Source: Planctomycetaceae bacterium (lineage in GTDB: Bacteria; Planctomycetota; Planctomycetia; Planctomycetales; Planctomycetaceae). Taken from it: 41,852 nucleotides of DNA. Shown one piece after another: positions 28,404 through 38,064 of the stretch. The notes beneath the pieces were generated by a model. It did not search any database. It worked only from the letters and a program-made list of their open reading frames with translations, and was not told the origin of the DNA. The first letter of the stretch is position 1. Each line of letters begins with the position of its first letter. The position numbers and the translations under genes were made by a program. The DNA lies in contig JAJDEJ010000276.1 of NCBI GenBank assembly GCA_029259815.1, positions 1 through 41,852 on the forward strand, written 5' to 3'.

Positions 28404-30026
28404 TCAGGGAACGGACGGCAGAACATTGGCTGACAGATCGCGTGAGGCGAGTTCGGTGAACTCCTCGAGATGCCGGTCCCACTCCGCAATGAGTTCCTTC
28501 AGCTTGTCAGCCTGCGGTATGGCGAGGTCAGTTGACTCGCCGCGATCGTTGGCAAGATTGTAGAGTTCCCATGGCTCACCAACAGGAGCTACCGCTTTCC
28601 AAGCACCCATCTGGATGGCTTTGTGTCCGTCGTGAAACCACCAGATCGCCTCGTGATCGATCGTGTGATCATCCGCAAATACTGGCACGAGGCTTTTGCC
28701 CGGTGCACGTGGAGCCTCAGCTGACGTTTCTGCTCCGGTGAGTTCAAGGAGCGTGGGAACGATGTCGATGACGTGACCCGGATTGCGGCGAATCTTTCCG
28801 CGCGCTTCGATGCCGTTCGGCCATGACACCAACAACGGCGTCGAGATGCCTCCTTCATGGGTCCAGGTCTTGTGACGACGGAAGGGAGTGTTGCACGTTG
28901 TCGACCACCCCGGACCGAGACAGAGGTAGGTATCAGCTGCACCCGGCGGCAGGCTCGGATCGTGACCATCGTCTCGAACCATGATCTCGGCACTGGCGCC
29001 ATTGTCGGAGAGGAAGATCACCAGCGTATCTTCCCACTGGCCCATCCTCTTGATTTGATCGAAGACTCTGCCGATCTCGATATCCATGCGATGAATCATT
29101 GCCGCGTGGATCGACATTTTGGTGGCCTGAAACAGCTGTTGTTCGTCCGTCAGACTCTGCCACGGAACGGGCCGATTCACTTCGCCTGTCCCGAGAATCT
29201 CCAGTCCCTTGGGAAAGTGATACGGAGGACCCAAGTCTCGTTCGACACGAGAGAGCTGGCTGACGGCCGTGTCATCCAGCAGGCCCAGGCGCTGCATGCG
29301 ATGCCATCGTTTCGCCCGAATCGATTCCCAGCCTTCTGCATACGTGTCCTCGTAGACCGCGATATCCTCCGGCAGGGCATGGAGGGGGAAGTGAGGCGCC
29401 GTGAATGCGAGGTAGTGGAAAAATGGCGTATCGGCATGCTGCTCAGCATGTTCCTGCAACACTTCGATGACGTGGTCTGCGAGCACCGTCGTTGCATAGA
29501 AGTCCGTGCCTTTCTCGACCGGCGGCAACGCGACGTCATCTTTCCAGTGTCTCGTCGGGTTAAAGAAACGACCCTGATCCTTGAGGTAATAGGAGTGGTC
29601 AAAGCCGTTCGCGTGAGGCATGCCGTCGATGTGCCACTTTCCCGTGTGATAGGTTCGATAGCCAACAGGCTGCAAGAGTCTCGGAACCAAAACGGCCCAC
29701 TCGGGTCGCATCCCTCGGTTGCCTCCACCCGACGGAATATTCGGTAGTGCATCTCGTCGGACCTGCTGGGCGTAGTAGCCCGTCATGAGAGCCGCCCGCG
29801 AAGGCCAGCACCGCGCCGTGTTGTAGAACTGAGAGAACCGCAGCCCATGCTCAGCAATCGAATCGAGGTTGGGCGTCGCGATCTCCCCTCCATAACAGCC
29901 GAGGTCCGAGAAGCCCAGATCATCAGCCATGATGAGCAGGATGTTGGGTTTGGGAGCAGCAGCGAATGTTGAGGAATCAACGAAGAAAACCGCCGCACAT
30001 AGGAGCAAGATCGGGAGGACTTTCAT
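28404..30026 (-). CDS. Secreted Cys-type (formylglycine) sulfatase
   Basis: A 540-residue sulfatase with a signal peptide (about 1-24, ending FAA). Metal ligands D35-D36 lie in IMADDLGFSDLG. The formylglycine site C73-W-P-S-R77 agrees with the Cys-type consensus CxPSR. GKWHIDG, APHFPLH and LSDNGAS complete the active-site pattern. It should remove sulfate from an extracellular or periplasmic sulfated ester after maturation by a formylglycine-generating enzyme, which is not in this window. The chosen ATG at 30026 starts the signal peptide directly; a frame opening at 30077 adds a polar tail. Planctomycetes carry many such sulfatases for algal polysaccharides, but the target glycan cannot be read from sequence. 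Confidence 0.9.
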   Translation of the reverse strand: MKVLPILLLCAAVFFVDSSTFAAAPKPNILLIMADDLGFSDLGCYGGEIATPNLDSIAEHGLRFSQFYNTARCWPSRAALMTGYYAQQVRRDALPNIPSGGGNRGMRPEWAVLVPRLLQPVGYRTYHTGKWHIDGMPHANGFDHSYYLKDQGRFFNPTRHWKDDVALPPVEKGTDFYATTVLADHVIEVLQEHAEQHADTPFFHYLAFTAPHFPLHALPEDIAVYEDTYAEGWESIRAKRWHRMQRLGLLDDTAVSQLSRVERDLGPPYHFPKGLEILGTGEVNRPVPWQSLTDEQQLFQATKMSIHAAMIHRMDIEIGRVFDQIKRMGQWEDTLVIFLSDNGASAEIMVRDDGHDPSLPPGAADTYLCLGPGWSTTCNTPFRRHKTWTHEGGISTPLLVSWPNGIEARGKIRRNPGHVIDIVPTLLELTGAETSAEAPRAPGKSLVPVFADDHTIDHEAIWWFHDGHKAIQMGAWKAVAPVGEPWELYNLANDRGESTDLAIPQADKLKELIAEWDRHLEEFTELASRDLSANVLPSVP

Positions 30027-30244
30027 GATGTTCTCAACATTAGCTGGGGTGTCGTCAAGATTGCAAATGCTGAACATGCGGCAAGGGACTCGGAAACGGT
30101 TTCAGTCTGCCCCTGCAGCTTGATCAATGTCACTCAGAATGTTTCCAAGTCGATCTCTCAGGTCCCAGAAACTACCATCGGAGTCTCAAGCACTTTCCTT
30201 CCTGACAGTCCACTGCTTTCCCAATTCAGATCACAGACAGCCGT

Positions 30245-31495
30245 ATGCAATTCGCAGATCTCATCAGCAACATCAGGTCAAGGTTTCCAGCTCTGGCTCG
30301 AACCGTCAACGGTCATCCTGCAGTGTACTTTGATGGTCCGGGAGGAACGCAGGTCCCGCAGGTCGTGATCGACGCGGTCTCTGATTACTACTCAAGGTGC
30401 AACGCAAACCACGGCGGAGTATTCGCAACGAGTTCCGAAAGTGACACGATCCTCGACGAAGCACATCAGGCCGTCGCAGACTTCCTCGGCACAGACGATC
30501 CCAACACGGTGGTCTTCGGAGCGAACATGACAACACTGACGTTCGCCTTGTCGAGATCTTTGTCGCGAAGCTGGAAACCGGGAGACGAAATTATCGTGTC
30601 GCGTCTTGACCACGATGCCAACTACACGCCGTGGGTGATGGCCGCACAAGACGCAGGAGCGACCGTCCGACATATCGAGATCAATACAAAAGAATGCACG
30701 CTCAACCTCGACAGTTTCAGAAACGTACTTTCCGACAAGACGAAACTGGTCGCCGTCGGCTGTGCCTCCAACGCAGTCGGTACGGTCAATCCGGTGCGAG
30801 ACATTTGCAATCTCAGCCAGCAAGCCGGAGCACTGACGTTTCTCGACGCCGTACACTTCTCACCACATGCTCTGGTCGATGTCCAAGAGTTTGGTTGTGA
30901 CTTCCTTGCATGTTCTGCCTACAAGTTCTTCGGCCCGCATGTGGGGATTCTCTGGGGGCGGCGTGAACATCTGGAGTCTCTGCCGGCGTATAAGGTCCGT
31001 CCGGCTCCTGATGACCTGCCAGGCAAGTGGATGACCGGTACGCAGAATCACGAAGGGATCGTCGGCACGCTCGCCGCCATCGACTACCTCGCCGGCTTGG
31101 GCCGTACCCTGTCTAGAGAATCAGATCTGTCACGACGAGAAGCGTTGACGCACGCGATGACGGCCATCCAGCAGTACGAAAGCGACCTCATCTGGCATCT
31201 GATCGACAGCCTTCAGGGTCTTCAATCCATACGCATCTACGGGATCACGGACCCAACCAGAAGGGCCGAACGTCTGCCCACGATCTCCGTCACTCATTCA
31301 AAGCGGGATCCGGAATCCTTGGCCAGCCATCTGGGTTCAAGAGGATTCTTTGTCTGGCATGGCAACTTTTACGCTCAACCGCTGACAGAAGTGCTTGATC
31401 TTGAACCTCGGGGCATGGTTCGAGTTGGACTGGCCCACTACAACACGAGAACCGAAGTGGATCGACTCATCGAAACACTGAAGGAAGTCGACTGA
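30245..31495 (+). CDS. Class V PLP enzyme of the CsdA/SufS-like VC1184 family, no catalytic Cys
   Basis: A 416-residue fold-type I PLP enzyme. H123 (DHDAN), D201 and H204 (LDAVHFSPH) and the Schiff-base lysine K227 (CSAYKFFGPH) are in place. It would commonly be labelled a cysteine desulfurase. However, the segment equivalent to the SufS active-site loop (HHCAQP) reads GNFYAQPL, with Tyr where the catalytic Cys should be. It is therefore unlikely to mobilise sulfur and is better described as a class V aminotransferase-fold enzyme of unknown reaction, perhaps an epimerase or lyase on an amino acid. It is divergent from the sulfatase gene. No clear Shine-Dalgarno sequence precedes the ATG. Confidence 0.82.
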   Translation: MQFADLISNIRSRFPALARTVNGHPAVYFDGPGGTQVPQVVIDAVSDYYSRCNANHGGVFATSSESDTILDEAHQAVADFLGTDDPNTVVFGANMTTLTFALSRSLSRSWKPGDEIIVSRLDHDANYTPWVMAAQDAGATVRHIEINTKECTLNLDSFRNVLSDKTKLVAVGCASNAVGTVNPVRDICNLSQQAGALTFLDAVHFSPHALVDVQEFGCDFLACSAYKFFGPHVGILWGRREHLESLPAYKVRPAPDDLPGKWMTGTQNHEGIVGTLAAIDYLAGLGRTLSRESDLSRREALTHAMTAIQQYESDLIWHLIDSLQGLQSIRIYGITDPTRRAERLPTISVTHSKRDPESLASHLGSRGFFVWHGNFYAQPLTEVLDLEPRGMVRVGLAHYNTRTEVDRLIETLKEVD

Positions 31496-31597
31496 CGAAC
31501 ACCAGTTGGCGAGGTTCCTCAGGGATTTGGTGATGACTTCACTCGGCAGATCTCTTGTCTTCCTGATTCTGTTCTTCCCACACAGCGAGTGTTACTG

Positions 31598-32482
31598 ATG
31601 AATCAACTTTGGTGTCTCTCAAAGACTCTGGCATCAGTCTTCCTACTCGTCGCTTCTCAAGCTGCGACTTCGGCAGACGAACCACTCGATGTGTGGCCAG
31701 GGCTTGCCCCAGGTGAGACGACTCGAAGTGATGGTGAAATTCAACCCTACCGACCTAGTGAGAACCCACGAGTCACGCGAATCGTCAAGATCAGCCGTCC
31801 GACCTTCACGATCCATCTTGCATCGAATCCAAACGGGAGTGGGGTTGTGATCTTACCGGGCGGTGGCTTTGGCAAAGTCGTACCCGACAAGGAAGGCACC
31901 GAGGCCGCCGAGTGGCTGAACCGGCATGGCATTGCCGCATTCGTGTTGAGTTATCGCACAAAAGCAGACGCGAACGATCCTGGCTGGAAACGAGCACTGC
32001 AGGATGCGCAACGCATCGTCTCGCTAATTCGATCCCGAGCGGACGAATTCGGACTGAAGAGGGACCGGATCGGCCTGCTCGGTTTTTCGGCCGGAGGCCA
32101 GGTCGCGGCGCGATTGCTCAGTGCAAACGGTGAGCTCGCCTACGATCGCATCGACGACGTTGACGATGTTTCGAATCGCCCGGATTTCGCCCTCTTGATT
32201 TACCCATGGAATCTCTACGACAAAGAGCACGAAAATCTGATCGAAGGCGTCAACGTCCCTGCCGACTGCCCGCCAACCTTTCTTCTCCACACCGATGATG
32301 ATCGCTCATCTTCACTCGGTGCAGTCTTGTTCTATGCAGGACTGAAGCGGCAAGGAATCCCTGCTGAGTTGCACGTCTATGGAAATGGCGGACATGGATA
32401 CGGCATCCGACCAGTCGATGGATCGGAGATCTCTTCGTGGACCAGTCACGCCGCACATTGGCTGGGCCGACAGAGCGATTGA
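31598..32482 (+). CDS. Secreted alpha/beta-hydrolase, acetyl-xylan esterase-like
   Basis: A 294-residue exported hydrolase with a signal peptide (about 1-26). The oxyanion-loop motif LPGGGFG (87-93), the nucleophile elbow GFSAGG (S164), an acid in HTDDD (near D234) and H266 (GGHGYG) form the expected triad. This subgroup is often annotated as endo-xylanase/acetyl-xylan esterase-like, and deacetylation of a plant or algal glycan is a reasonable guess. The chosen ATG at 31598 is three codons after a GTG in frame; neither has a strong ribosome site. It follows the class V PLP gene by about 100 bases and converges with the second M81 gene. Confidence 0.85.
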   Translation: MNQLWCLSKTLASVFLLVASQAATSADEPLDVWPGLAPGETTRSDGEIQPYRPSENPRVTRIVKISRPTFTIHLASNPNGSGVVILPGGGFGKVVPDKEGTEAAEWLNRHGIAAFVLSYRTKADANDPGWKRALQDAQRIVSLIRSRADEFGLKRDRIGLLGFSAGGQVAARLLSANGELAYDRIDDVDDVSNRPDFALLIYPWNLYDKEHENLIEGVNVPADCPPTFLLHTDDDRSSSLGAVLFYAGLKRQGIPAELHVYGNGGHGYGIRPVDGSEISSWTSHAAHWLGRQSD

Positions 32483-32569
32483 CGAGAGTTGTGTTGAAAC
32501 TACTTGATAGCCGGCACGATGACCGTACATGTCCTCGACCAGCAGGGCGTATGGTACAAAGGGCTCGCG

Positions 32570-34057
32570 TTACCAACCAATCCCAGCAGTTTCATCCAGC
32601 GGATAGACCTTTCGCCCCAATCGTGTGTAGGGCAACTGCCGAAAATCGTGAGATAAGACACCGGCCGTGTCGACATTGAAGATCGAACCGGCAATGGGCG
32701 CAAATCCACTTCGAAAATGACCGGTCGACTTCACCGCTAGATACCGCATCTGACTGCAATCGAGGCCAAGACTCCGACAGAATGCCAGATCGACCGGCTG
32801 CTGACGATGGCTGATCACCACAACGTGAACATCGTCCTGCTCCAACCAGGCGGCCTGTCCCATCTCCTCCTTGACGCCTGCCCACATTGGACCGTCGTAA
32901 GTGAATCGCCCTGCGGAGATCGCCCGGACTTTGACCCGCATAGAAACCGGCGGACCGAGCCGAGCATGTGATTTTCCGCCCACTTGGACATCGATCTCTG
33001 CCCCCATGCCCGCTGCCGCAGCTTGGCTCGCTACATCAGGATCGACCACGTACAACACTGCCGATGGTGCAAGTCGCTCTGCCAGGAACAACCGTAAAAG
33101 GTCTGTCGCGTCGCCCGGAGCTCCGCCTCCCGTATTATCACCCTGCTCGGCGAGAACGATCGGAAATTGCCCGCGCTCAATGCCGCACGCTATTGCCGCT
33201 TCAGGCGTCAGTGGTTCCGACTGCCAGCTTTCGCGACAGTCCCAAACCCAACGTCCCAACGAATCCGCATACTGCTCGGCCGAGCCCCGGTCTCCGTCAG
33301 TGACGACAATCACCGACGCCCCGACGGCCGGACTGTCGATCCATTGATACCCGACGCCAATGCTTGCCGAGAGCACTCCCGATTGTTTGTCGAACTCCCG
33401 CAACTTGGCGATGGCATCCTGCATCGGAGGCTCAGCGGTCATCATCTTGCGGGCCGACCACAGGAGCGGCAGCGATCGGTAAGCCATCGTGGGACGACTC
33501 CTCCCTCCGACGGTGTGTGCCATCAACTGCACGGTGTGCTGAGCCCGTTCGGCCATGTCAACATGTGGGTACGTGCGCTCGACGACCAACACATCGGCCG
33601 ACCGGGCCATCTCTTCTGTAAGATTGCAGTGCATGTCGTGGACCGCCATGACGGGACAATCCGGCCCCACCAGTTCACGAACAGCCGTCAGGATTGCACC
33701 ATCCGCATCGTCGATTCCTTCAGCTGCAAATGACCCATGCAGACTGAGCAGAACGCCGTCCACTGGCAGAGAGTCCTGCAAACGACCCAGCAACTCTGTC
33801 GTGACCGTCTCGAAATCGGTCCGCGAAGCCGGTCTTCCCGTGGTTCCCTTCACCCACATCAACGGAATGATCTCGCCGCCGATGTCGCGAACTCCGCGAA
33901 CAAAGCCATCGATGATTGTATTCGCATCTCCGAGCTCGAGCAGCTCGTCACCACGCAGCGTCTGCTTCTCAAAGTCCTCAAGCGTCGTTGTGCATTGCGG
34001 TGCGGCGAACCCACACGTCTCATGCTCGATGCCGCCGACTGCGATTCGCCCGGTCAT
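32570..34057 (-). CDS. M81-family metallopeptidase (MlrC-like), second copy
   Basis: A 495-residue M81 protein. Zinc-site candidates are D141 and H143 (VHDMHCN) and H165 with D167 (YPHVDMAE). LSLHGSF (105-111) and the N-terminal GGIEHETCGF are family-typical. The ATG at 34057 lies 5 bases after the stop of the NHL-propeller gene, so the two are likely translated together; a longer upstream frame would overlap that gene by over 100 bases and has no support. It is a distant paralogue of the protein at 26866-28362, with different loops around the active site, suggesting a different substrate. It has no signal peptide. Confidence 0.86.
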   Translation of the reverse strand: MTGRIAVGGIEHETCGFAAPQCTTTLEDFEKQTLRGDELLELGDANTIIDGFVRGVRDIGGEIIPLMWVKGTTGRPASRTDFETVTTELLGRLQDSLPVDGVLLSLHGSFAAEGIDDADGAILTAVRELVGPDCPVMAVHDMHCNLTEEMARSADVLVVERTYPHVDMAERAQHTVQLMAHTVGGRSRPTMAYRSLPLLWSARKMMTAEPPMQDAIAKLREFDKQSGVLSASIGVGYQWIDSPAVGASVIVVTDGDRGSAEQYADSLGRWVWDCRESWQSEPLTPEAAIACGIERGQFPIVLAEQGDNTGGGAPGDATDLLRLFLAERLAPSAVLYVVDPDVASQAAAAGMGAEIDVQVGGKSHARLGPPVSMRVKVRAISAGRFTYDGPMWAGVKEEMGQAAWLEQDDVHVVVISHRQQPVDLAFCRSLGLDCSQMRYLAVKSTGHFRSGFAPIAGSIFNVDTAGVLSHDFRQLPYTRLGRKVYPLDETAGIGW

Positions 34058-34062
34058 CAATG

Positions 34063-35157
34063 TCACCCAACATGCTTCAGGAAGCTCACACGACCGATTG
34101 CCACCCACTCGACCAAATAGATATTTCCGTCGTGGTCGAAGCACGCGTCGTGCGGGTGAATGAACTTGCCCGCCTTCCAACGTTTGGGCTGCCGACGCAT
34201 GGCGAAATTGTCAGCCAATACTTGCTCGAGCCAAGCCGGGTCATGCCCCAGGTGAGCGATCACTTTGTTGCCGACGTCGAGCAACGTGATCCGCGCGTGT
34301 AAGTCGGGCACGAGCAGCACGTCGCCACGGACATCAATGTCGGCGGGGAACAGCATGTCCTCGAAGAAGCTGAGATGCTTGCCCTCGGCCGAAAAATATT
34401 GCAGCCGCGCGTTGGCTCGATCGGCGACCACCAACGCCGGCTCGCGTCCGGGCCGATCGTCCCACCACAGCCCGTGTGGAGTCTGCAGTTGGCCCGGACC
34501 GTCACCGGCTCCCCCAAAATGACTGACAACGTTCGCATCCTTGTCGTACTTGATGACGTAATGTGACCCATATCCGTCGCCCACCCAAAAGCCCCCGTCG
34601 GGTGCGAATGCAACATTAGTCGGACTAAACAAGTGTCCCTTGCCATACTTGCCCGGTGTGGTGAACTCAAATGGATGGGCATTCTCATAAGGCAGGATTC
34701 TGGGCGCCGCCTGCTTCCAGACAACCTCGCCCTGCAGAGTGGTCTTGGCGATATGCCCTTTGTTGTCGCAGAGATAGAGAAACTCCTCGTCCCCTTCACG
34801 TCGAACATCAATCCCGTGTCCACCTCCATGAAACTCCTTACCAAACGATCGGACGAATTTCCCCTGGTGATCGAACACGACCACAGCGTCCTGCGGCTCG
34901 ACTGTCTTCGTGCGATGTTTCACATAAATCAGCCCTTCGGTGTCGACGGCGACTCCGTGCGTGTCCTGCCAACGAATGTGCTTGGGGACCTGCATGCAGT
35001 CGTGATGCACCTCGTATCGATGGCCCTCTGGACCAATCACCGGCGGCTTCAAACCGGACTTGTCTTCCGCTCCCACAATCGAGGGGGCAGAAACGGCGAG
35101 AGCCATGCCGCCGGTTGTTTTCAGAAATTCGCGTCGAGATGTGTAAGATTCGGGCAT
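34063..35157 (-). CDS. Tat-exported NHL-type beta-propeller protein
   Basis: A 364-residue protein with a clear twin-arginine signal (SRREFLK at 7-13, then GMALAVSAPSIVGA). The mature part has repeated propeller strands of the NHL/6-bladed type, such as THGVAVDTEGLIYV, HGIDVRREGDEEFLYLCDN, PTNVAFAPDGGFWVGDGYG and FIHPHDACFDHDGNIYLVEW. The family includes peptidyl-amidoglycolate lyase-like proteins and many binding propellers; the reaction here is unknown. It lies upstream of, and nearly touches, the second M81 gene, which hints that the two work on the same compound, one outside and one inside the cytoplasmic membrane. No strong ribosome site precedes the ATG. Confidence 0.85.
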   Translation of the reverse strand: MPESYTSRREFLKTTGGMALAVSAPSIVGAEDKSGLKPPVIGPEGHRYEVHHDCMQVPKHIRWQDTHGVAVDTEGLIYVKHRTKTVEPQDAVVVFDHQGKFVRSFGKEFHGGGHGIDVRREGDEEFLYLCDNKGHIAKTTLQGEVVWKQAAPRILPYENAHPFEFTTPGKYGKGHLFSPTNVAFAPDGGFWVGDGYGSHYVIKYDKDANVVSHFGGAGDGPGQLQTPHGLWWDDRPGREPALVVADRANARLQYFSAEGKHLSFFEDMLFPADIDVRGDVLLVPDLHARITLLDVGNKVIAHLGHDPAWLEQVLADNFAMRRQPKRWKAGKFIHPHDACFDHDGNIYLVEWVAIGRVSFLKHVG

Positions 35158-35511
35158 GATGAGTGGAGTCCGGTAGGGGGTGATCTATCCCGTCGAAAAG
35201 TGTCGCGGCACCATTCTATGCAAAGGGAGGACCGGAGACATCAAACAAGTCCGTGGTACGTCCAGACGAGTACAGCCATTGGGGTTGGCAGCCAAAGTAC
35301 AGGGAACGACCGAAGAGAATCCCCGTGGCGCTATCATCAATCATCAACTGTGTGTCATCGGACAGTCAGCCAACAGTCGCAGTCAGGTGAGGAGTGACGA
35401 GCACTCGCCCATAAAAGAAACGTCATCCGATCCCCCACGAGGTCAAATCAGCAGCTGCCTGACCGGTGCCAGAAAGTCCGTCGATCGTGCGATGCAGAAC
35501 ATTCTGCAGTC
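35158..35511. other. Intergenic region with a 16-base palindrome
   Basis: This 354-base gap lies between the start of the NHL gene and the stop of the redoxin gene, both on the minus strand. No gene is visible. TGCAGAA-CA-TTCTGCA at 35493-35508 is a perfect palindrome 3 bases after the redoxin stop codon. It could help end or stabilise that transcript, but it has no T-run. The region should hold the promoter of the NHL/M81 unit; I see no convincing consensus. Confidence 0.5.
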
Positions 35512-37866
35512 TTAATCGACTGTGTTCTCACTCTCCTCTGAGGGTTCATCGACTTCGTCCGCAGATTCTGGTTCGTTCGCGGTCACTCGAAAGGCCGTCA
35601 ACTGACTGCCGGATGCAACCAGGAGCAGTGGAGTGGCATCCATGTCTGCATGGAACCAATTCACGTCGGGAGTCCGCCCCTGTCCGCTGATCTGAGCAAT
35701 GATCTCACCATGAATCACGTCAATCACGGCGATGTGTCCTCCACGCAGACCGGCAGCTGCCCAGATCCCATCCGGTGCGACAGTCAGCGAATCGCAACTC
35801 ACTGAGCTTCCGGGCATATCGAGTGTCCACAGAGTCTCCCCGTCTCCGTTGAGTGACACCATCCGGTCACCGCCATCGGCTGAACCGACCACAAGGATCG
35901 GCTGGGCTGCATTCTCTTCGGTTGCAGCTCCGACGCGAATCATGTTGGCATAGATCGGCACCTCCAAGTCGTTCAGGGGCTCGCCGTCAGGAGCAAATAT
36001 GTGAACTTGGCCGGCAGCGGAAGTTGTCACGACCTCGGTTGTCCCGTCTCCATCAACATCACCTGCATTGACATGCCACACATTGCCAAGGTCGGTGTTC
36101 TCCCAACGACGGACCCCGTCATGATCCAACACGTGGAACCCGGTTCCGCCGTTGTATCCGATGATCACCTCGTCCAGTCCATCATGGTCGAGGTCCGCAG
36201 CCCACACATCGTCGACGCCCTGTCCGCCGTCCTCGGTCCACAGGTTTGTTCCCTCATTGGAGATGGCTGAGACAGACTGCCCCCAATGATCGAACGCGAG
36301 AAGTTCGATCCCGGCATCGTCCTTTAGTTGAGCCGAACGCAACTTGGTACCCGTTCCTTCGATCGAGAAGGAGCCAACTTGTTCGCCAGCCGTGTCAAAG
36401 ACGGTCATCTGGCCACGCAGAGCACTGGCGTAGATCCGCTGCTGTTCATCATCGACGGCAATGCCTGCGAACCTGCCCTTTGCTGACCAGATCTCTTCGA
36501 GACCGAAGGACTCGATTGAGGACTCGCTTTGTTCCTGCGACACGGTCGCTTCTTCCGCGAGATTCTTGCCGGCCAGCAGATCGTCCAGCTCTCGCCGGAG
36601 TGTCTTCTTGATTCCCGGATCGTATCCGACATGCACTGCCTGAACCACACCCGCCTTGTCGATCAGCGCAAGTGTCGGAATGCCCTCGACCTGATAGGCG
36701 TTTCCGGTGGCTCCCTCCACATCAAGAGCGACAGTCATGTTTAACTGTTCCGACTCGAGGAACTCCTTGATGGCTTTCGGCTCCTCGCCCTGGTTAACGG
36801 CATAGAAGACGACCCCTTTACCTGCATATTCCTGAGCGATCTCAACCAGGAGAGGCATCTCCTGGACACAGGGACCGCACCACGTCGCCCAGAAATCGAG
36901 CATCACGATGTCTTTGTCGGTATGGTCTTCCAATCGAAAACTGCTGCCGTCCAACAAATCCAGCTCGACCGGAGGAGCCGACTTGCCAAGCAAAGGCGAG
37001 GATTCTTCCCCAGGCATCATGTCGCCAAAGATATTGTCCACCTTCTCTGAGTCGGTCGGTGGTGTGAATGCGAAGACTTCTTCATCAACTGGCTGATTGA
37101 AGGTCCACTCACGAAATGTCTCGGTCATCGTCATCTGTGAATCAACATTCTCTCCCTGAGCAAACTGTGCCAGCGATTTCGACATGTCGACCATCACGCG
37201 AAGCAGCAGTGGGTCGCCGTCGGCTGTGATCAACGCCTCCCAATCAAACTGATCCTGACTGAACCGCAGGTGGTGCACGCTCTCTCCGTCAAGTTCTTCC
37301 AAGCCCAGATAGCTTGTTTCATTCACGCCATCCATGAGTGCGTCGTACGGATCCTCTGAGATGAGTGAGAAGATCATTGAACTCATGAGAGTCGGACCGC
37401 TCAACATCGGATTGGCATGCAATTCATCAAAGGTCTCCAGTGGTTCTTCCTGGGAGTACTTCTTGAGAGCGGAGAAATACATGACCATCGACTCATCGTT
37501 CTGATAGATGTCAAGCATCGGCATTTCACCCGTCGAGTAGAGTGCCAGGTTGTTGGGACGCTGAACCGCAACAGCCCTCGTCAACGACACTGATTGCTCT
37601 TGCCCGTTCATCTTCATCTGCATGTCCTGTTCGATCTCCGCAGTGAACGAGTCCGCCTGCTGATAGAAATCGGCCACTTTCTGCACAATTGCTTCGACAT
37701 CCGGCTGTGCCTCAGGCTCTGTTTGCTCCGGTGGAGCGTTTTTCGACGTCACTGCGTCAGACTCAGACGCAGCATCTGAGCCTTGGCTGACCTCGGTCTT
37801 GGGAGAACAGGACAGACTCAGGACTACGAAAAACATCAGCGCGGTCCGCATATGTGTTGTCTGCAT
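35512..37866 (-). CDS. Lipoprotein with DUF2092/LolA-like, TlpA redoxin and FG-GAP modules
   Basis: A 784-residue exported protein. A short hydrophobic leader ends at C20 (SLSCSP), a possible but imperfect lipobox. Residues about 55-270 resemble the DUF2092/LolA-type lipid-carrier fold. Residues 292-430 are a TlpA/ResA-like thioredoxin domain with the active site WCGPC at 329-333 and a following GIPTLALID cis-proline segment. The rest (about 455-765) is a propeller with calcium-loop-like FG-GAP/VCBS repeats (DLDHDGLDEV, GDVDGDGTTEV). A disulfide-handling or peroxide-related role at the membrane is likely from the redoxin; the other modules suggest sensing or scaffold functions. AAGGTG precedes the ATG at 37866. 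The tail is strongly acidic. Confidence 0.85.
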   Translation of the reverse strand: MQTTHMRTALMFFVVLSLSCSPKTEVSQGSDAASESDAVTSKNAPPEQTEPEAQPDVEAIVQKVADFYQQADSFTAEIEQDMQMKMNGQEQSVSLTRAVAVQRPNNLALYSTGEMPMLDIYQNDESMVMYFSALKKYSQEEPLETFDELHANPMLSGPTLMSSMIFSLISEDPYDALMDGVNETSYLGLEELDGESVHHLRFSQDQFDWEALITADGDPLLLRVMVDMSKSLAQFAQGENVDSQMTMTETFREWTFNQPVDEEVFAFTPPTDSEKVDNIFGDMMPGEESSPLLGKSAPPVELDLLDGSSFRLEDHTDKDIVMLDFWATWCGPCVQEMPLLVEIAQEYAGKGVVFYAVNQGEEPKAIKEFLESEQLNMTVALDVEGATGNAYQVEGIPTLALIDKAGVVQAVHVGYDPGIKKTLRRELDDLLAGKNLAEEATVSQEQSESSIESFGLEEIWSAKGRFAGIAVDDEQQRIYASALRGQMTVFDTAGEQVGSFSIEGTGTKLRSAQLKDDAGIELLAFDHWGQSVSAISNEGTNLWTEDGGQGVDDVWAADLDHDGLDEVIIGYNGGTGFHVLDHDGVRRWENTDLGNVWHVNAGDVDGDGTTEVVTTSAAGQVHIFAPDGEPLNDLEVPIYANMIRVGAATEENAAQPILVVGSADGGDRMVSLNGDGETLWTLDMPGSSVSCDSLTVAPDGIWAAAGLRGGHIAVIDVIHGEIIAQISGQGRTPDVNWFHADMDATPLLLVASGSQLTAFRVTANEPESADEVDEPSEESENTVD

Positions 37867-38064
37867 GACACACCTTCGATTTCACAGGGGATGGAGGTGG
37901 ATGACTCTCCCACCCTCGACAAGTCGTCCTGCCACGGCCATCACAGTGGCACAAGACAACAAGAGACGACATCACGTGAAGTGTACATGCGAACCAGCGC
38001 CGGCTGCCACTGGTGGAGAGACTAGCGGTGGCCGACGGCGTCTCTTCGACTTGCGCGTGAGTCG

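Noticed and set aside
26866-34057. Microcystin degradation island because of two MlrC-like genes
   Set aside because: M81 proteins are widespread. MlrA, MlrB and MlrD homologues expected for that pathway are not recognisable here.
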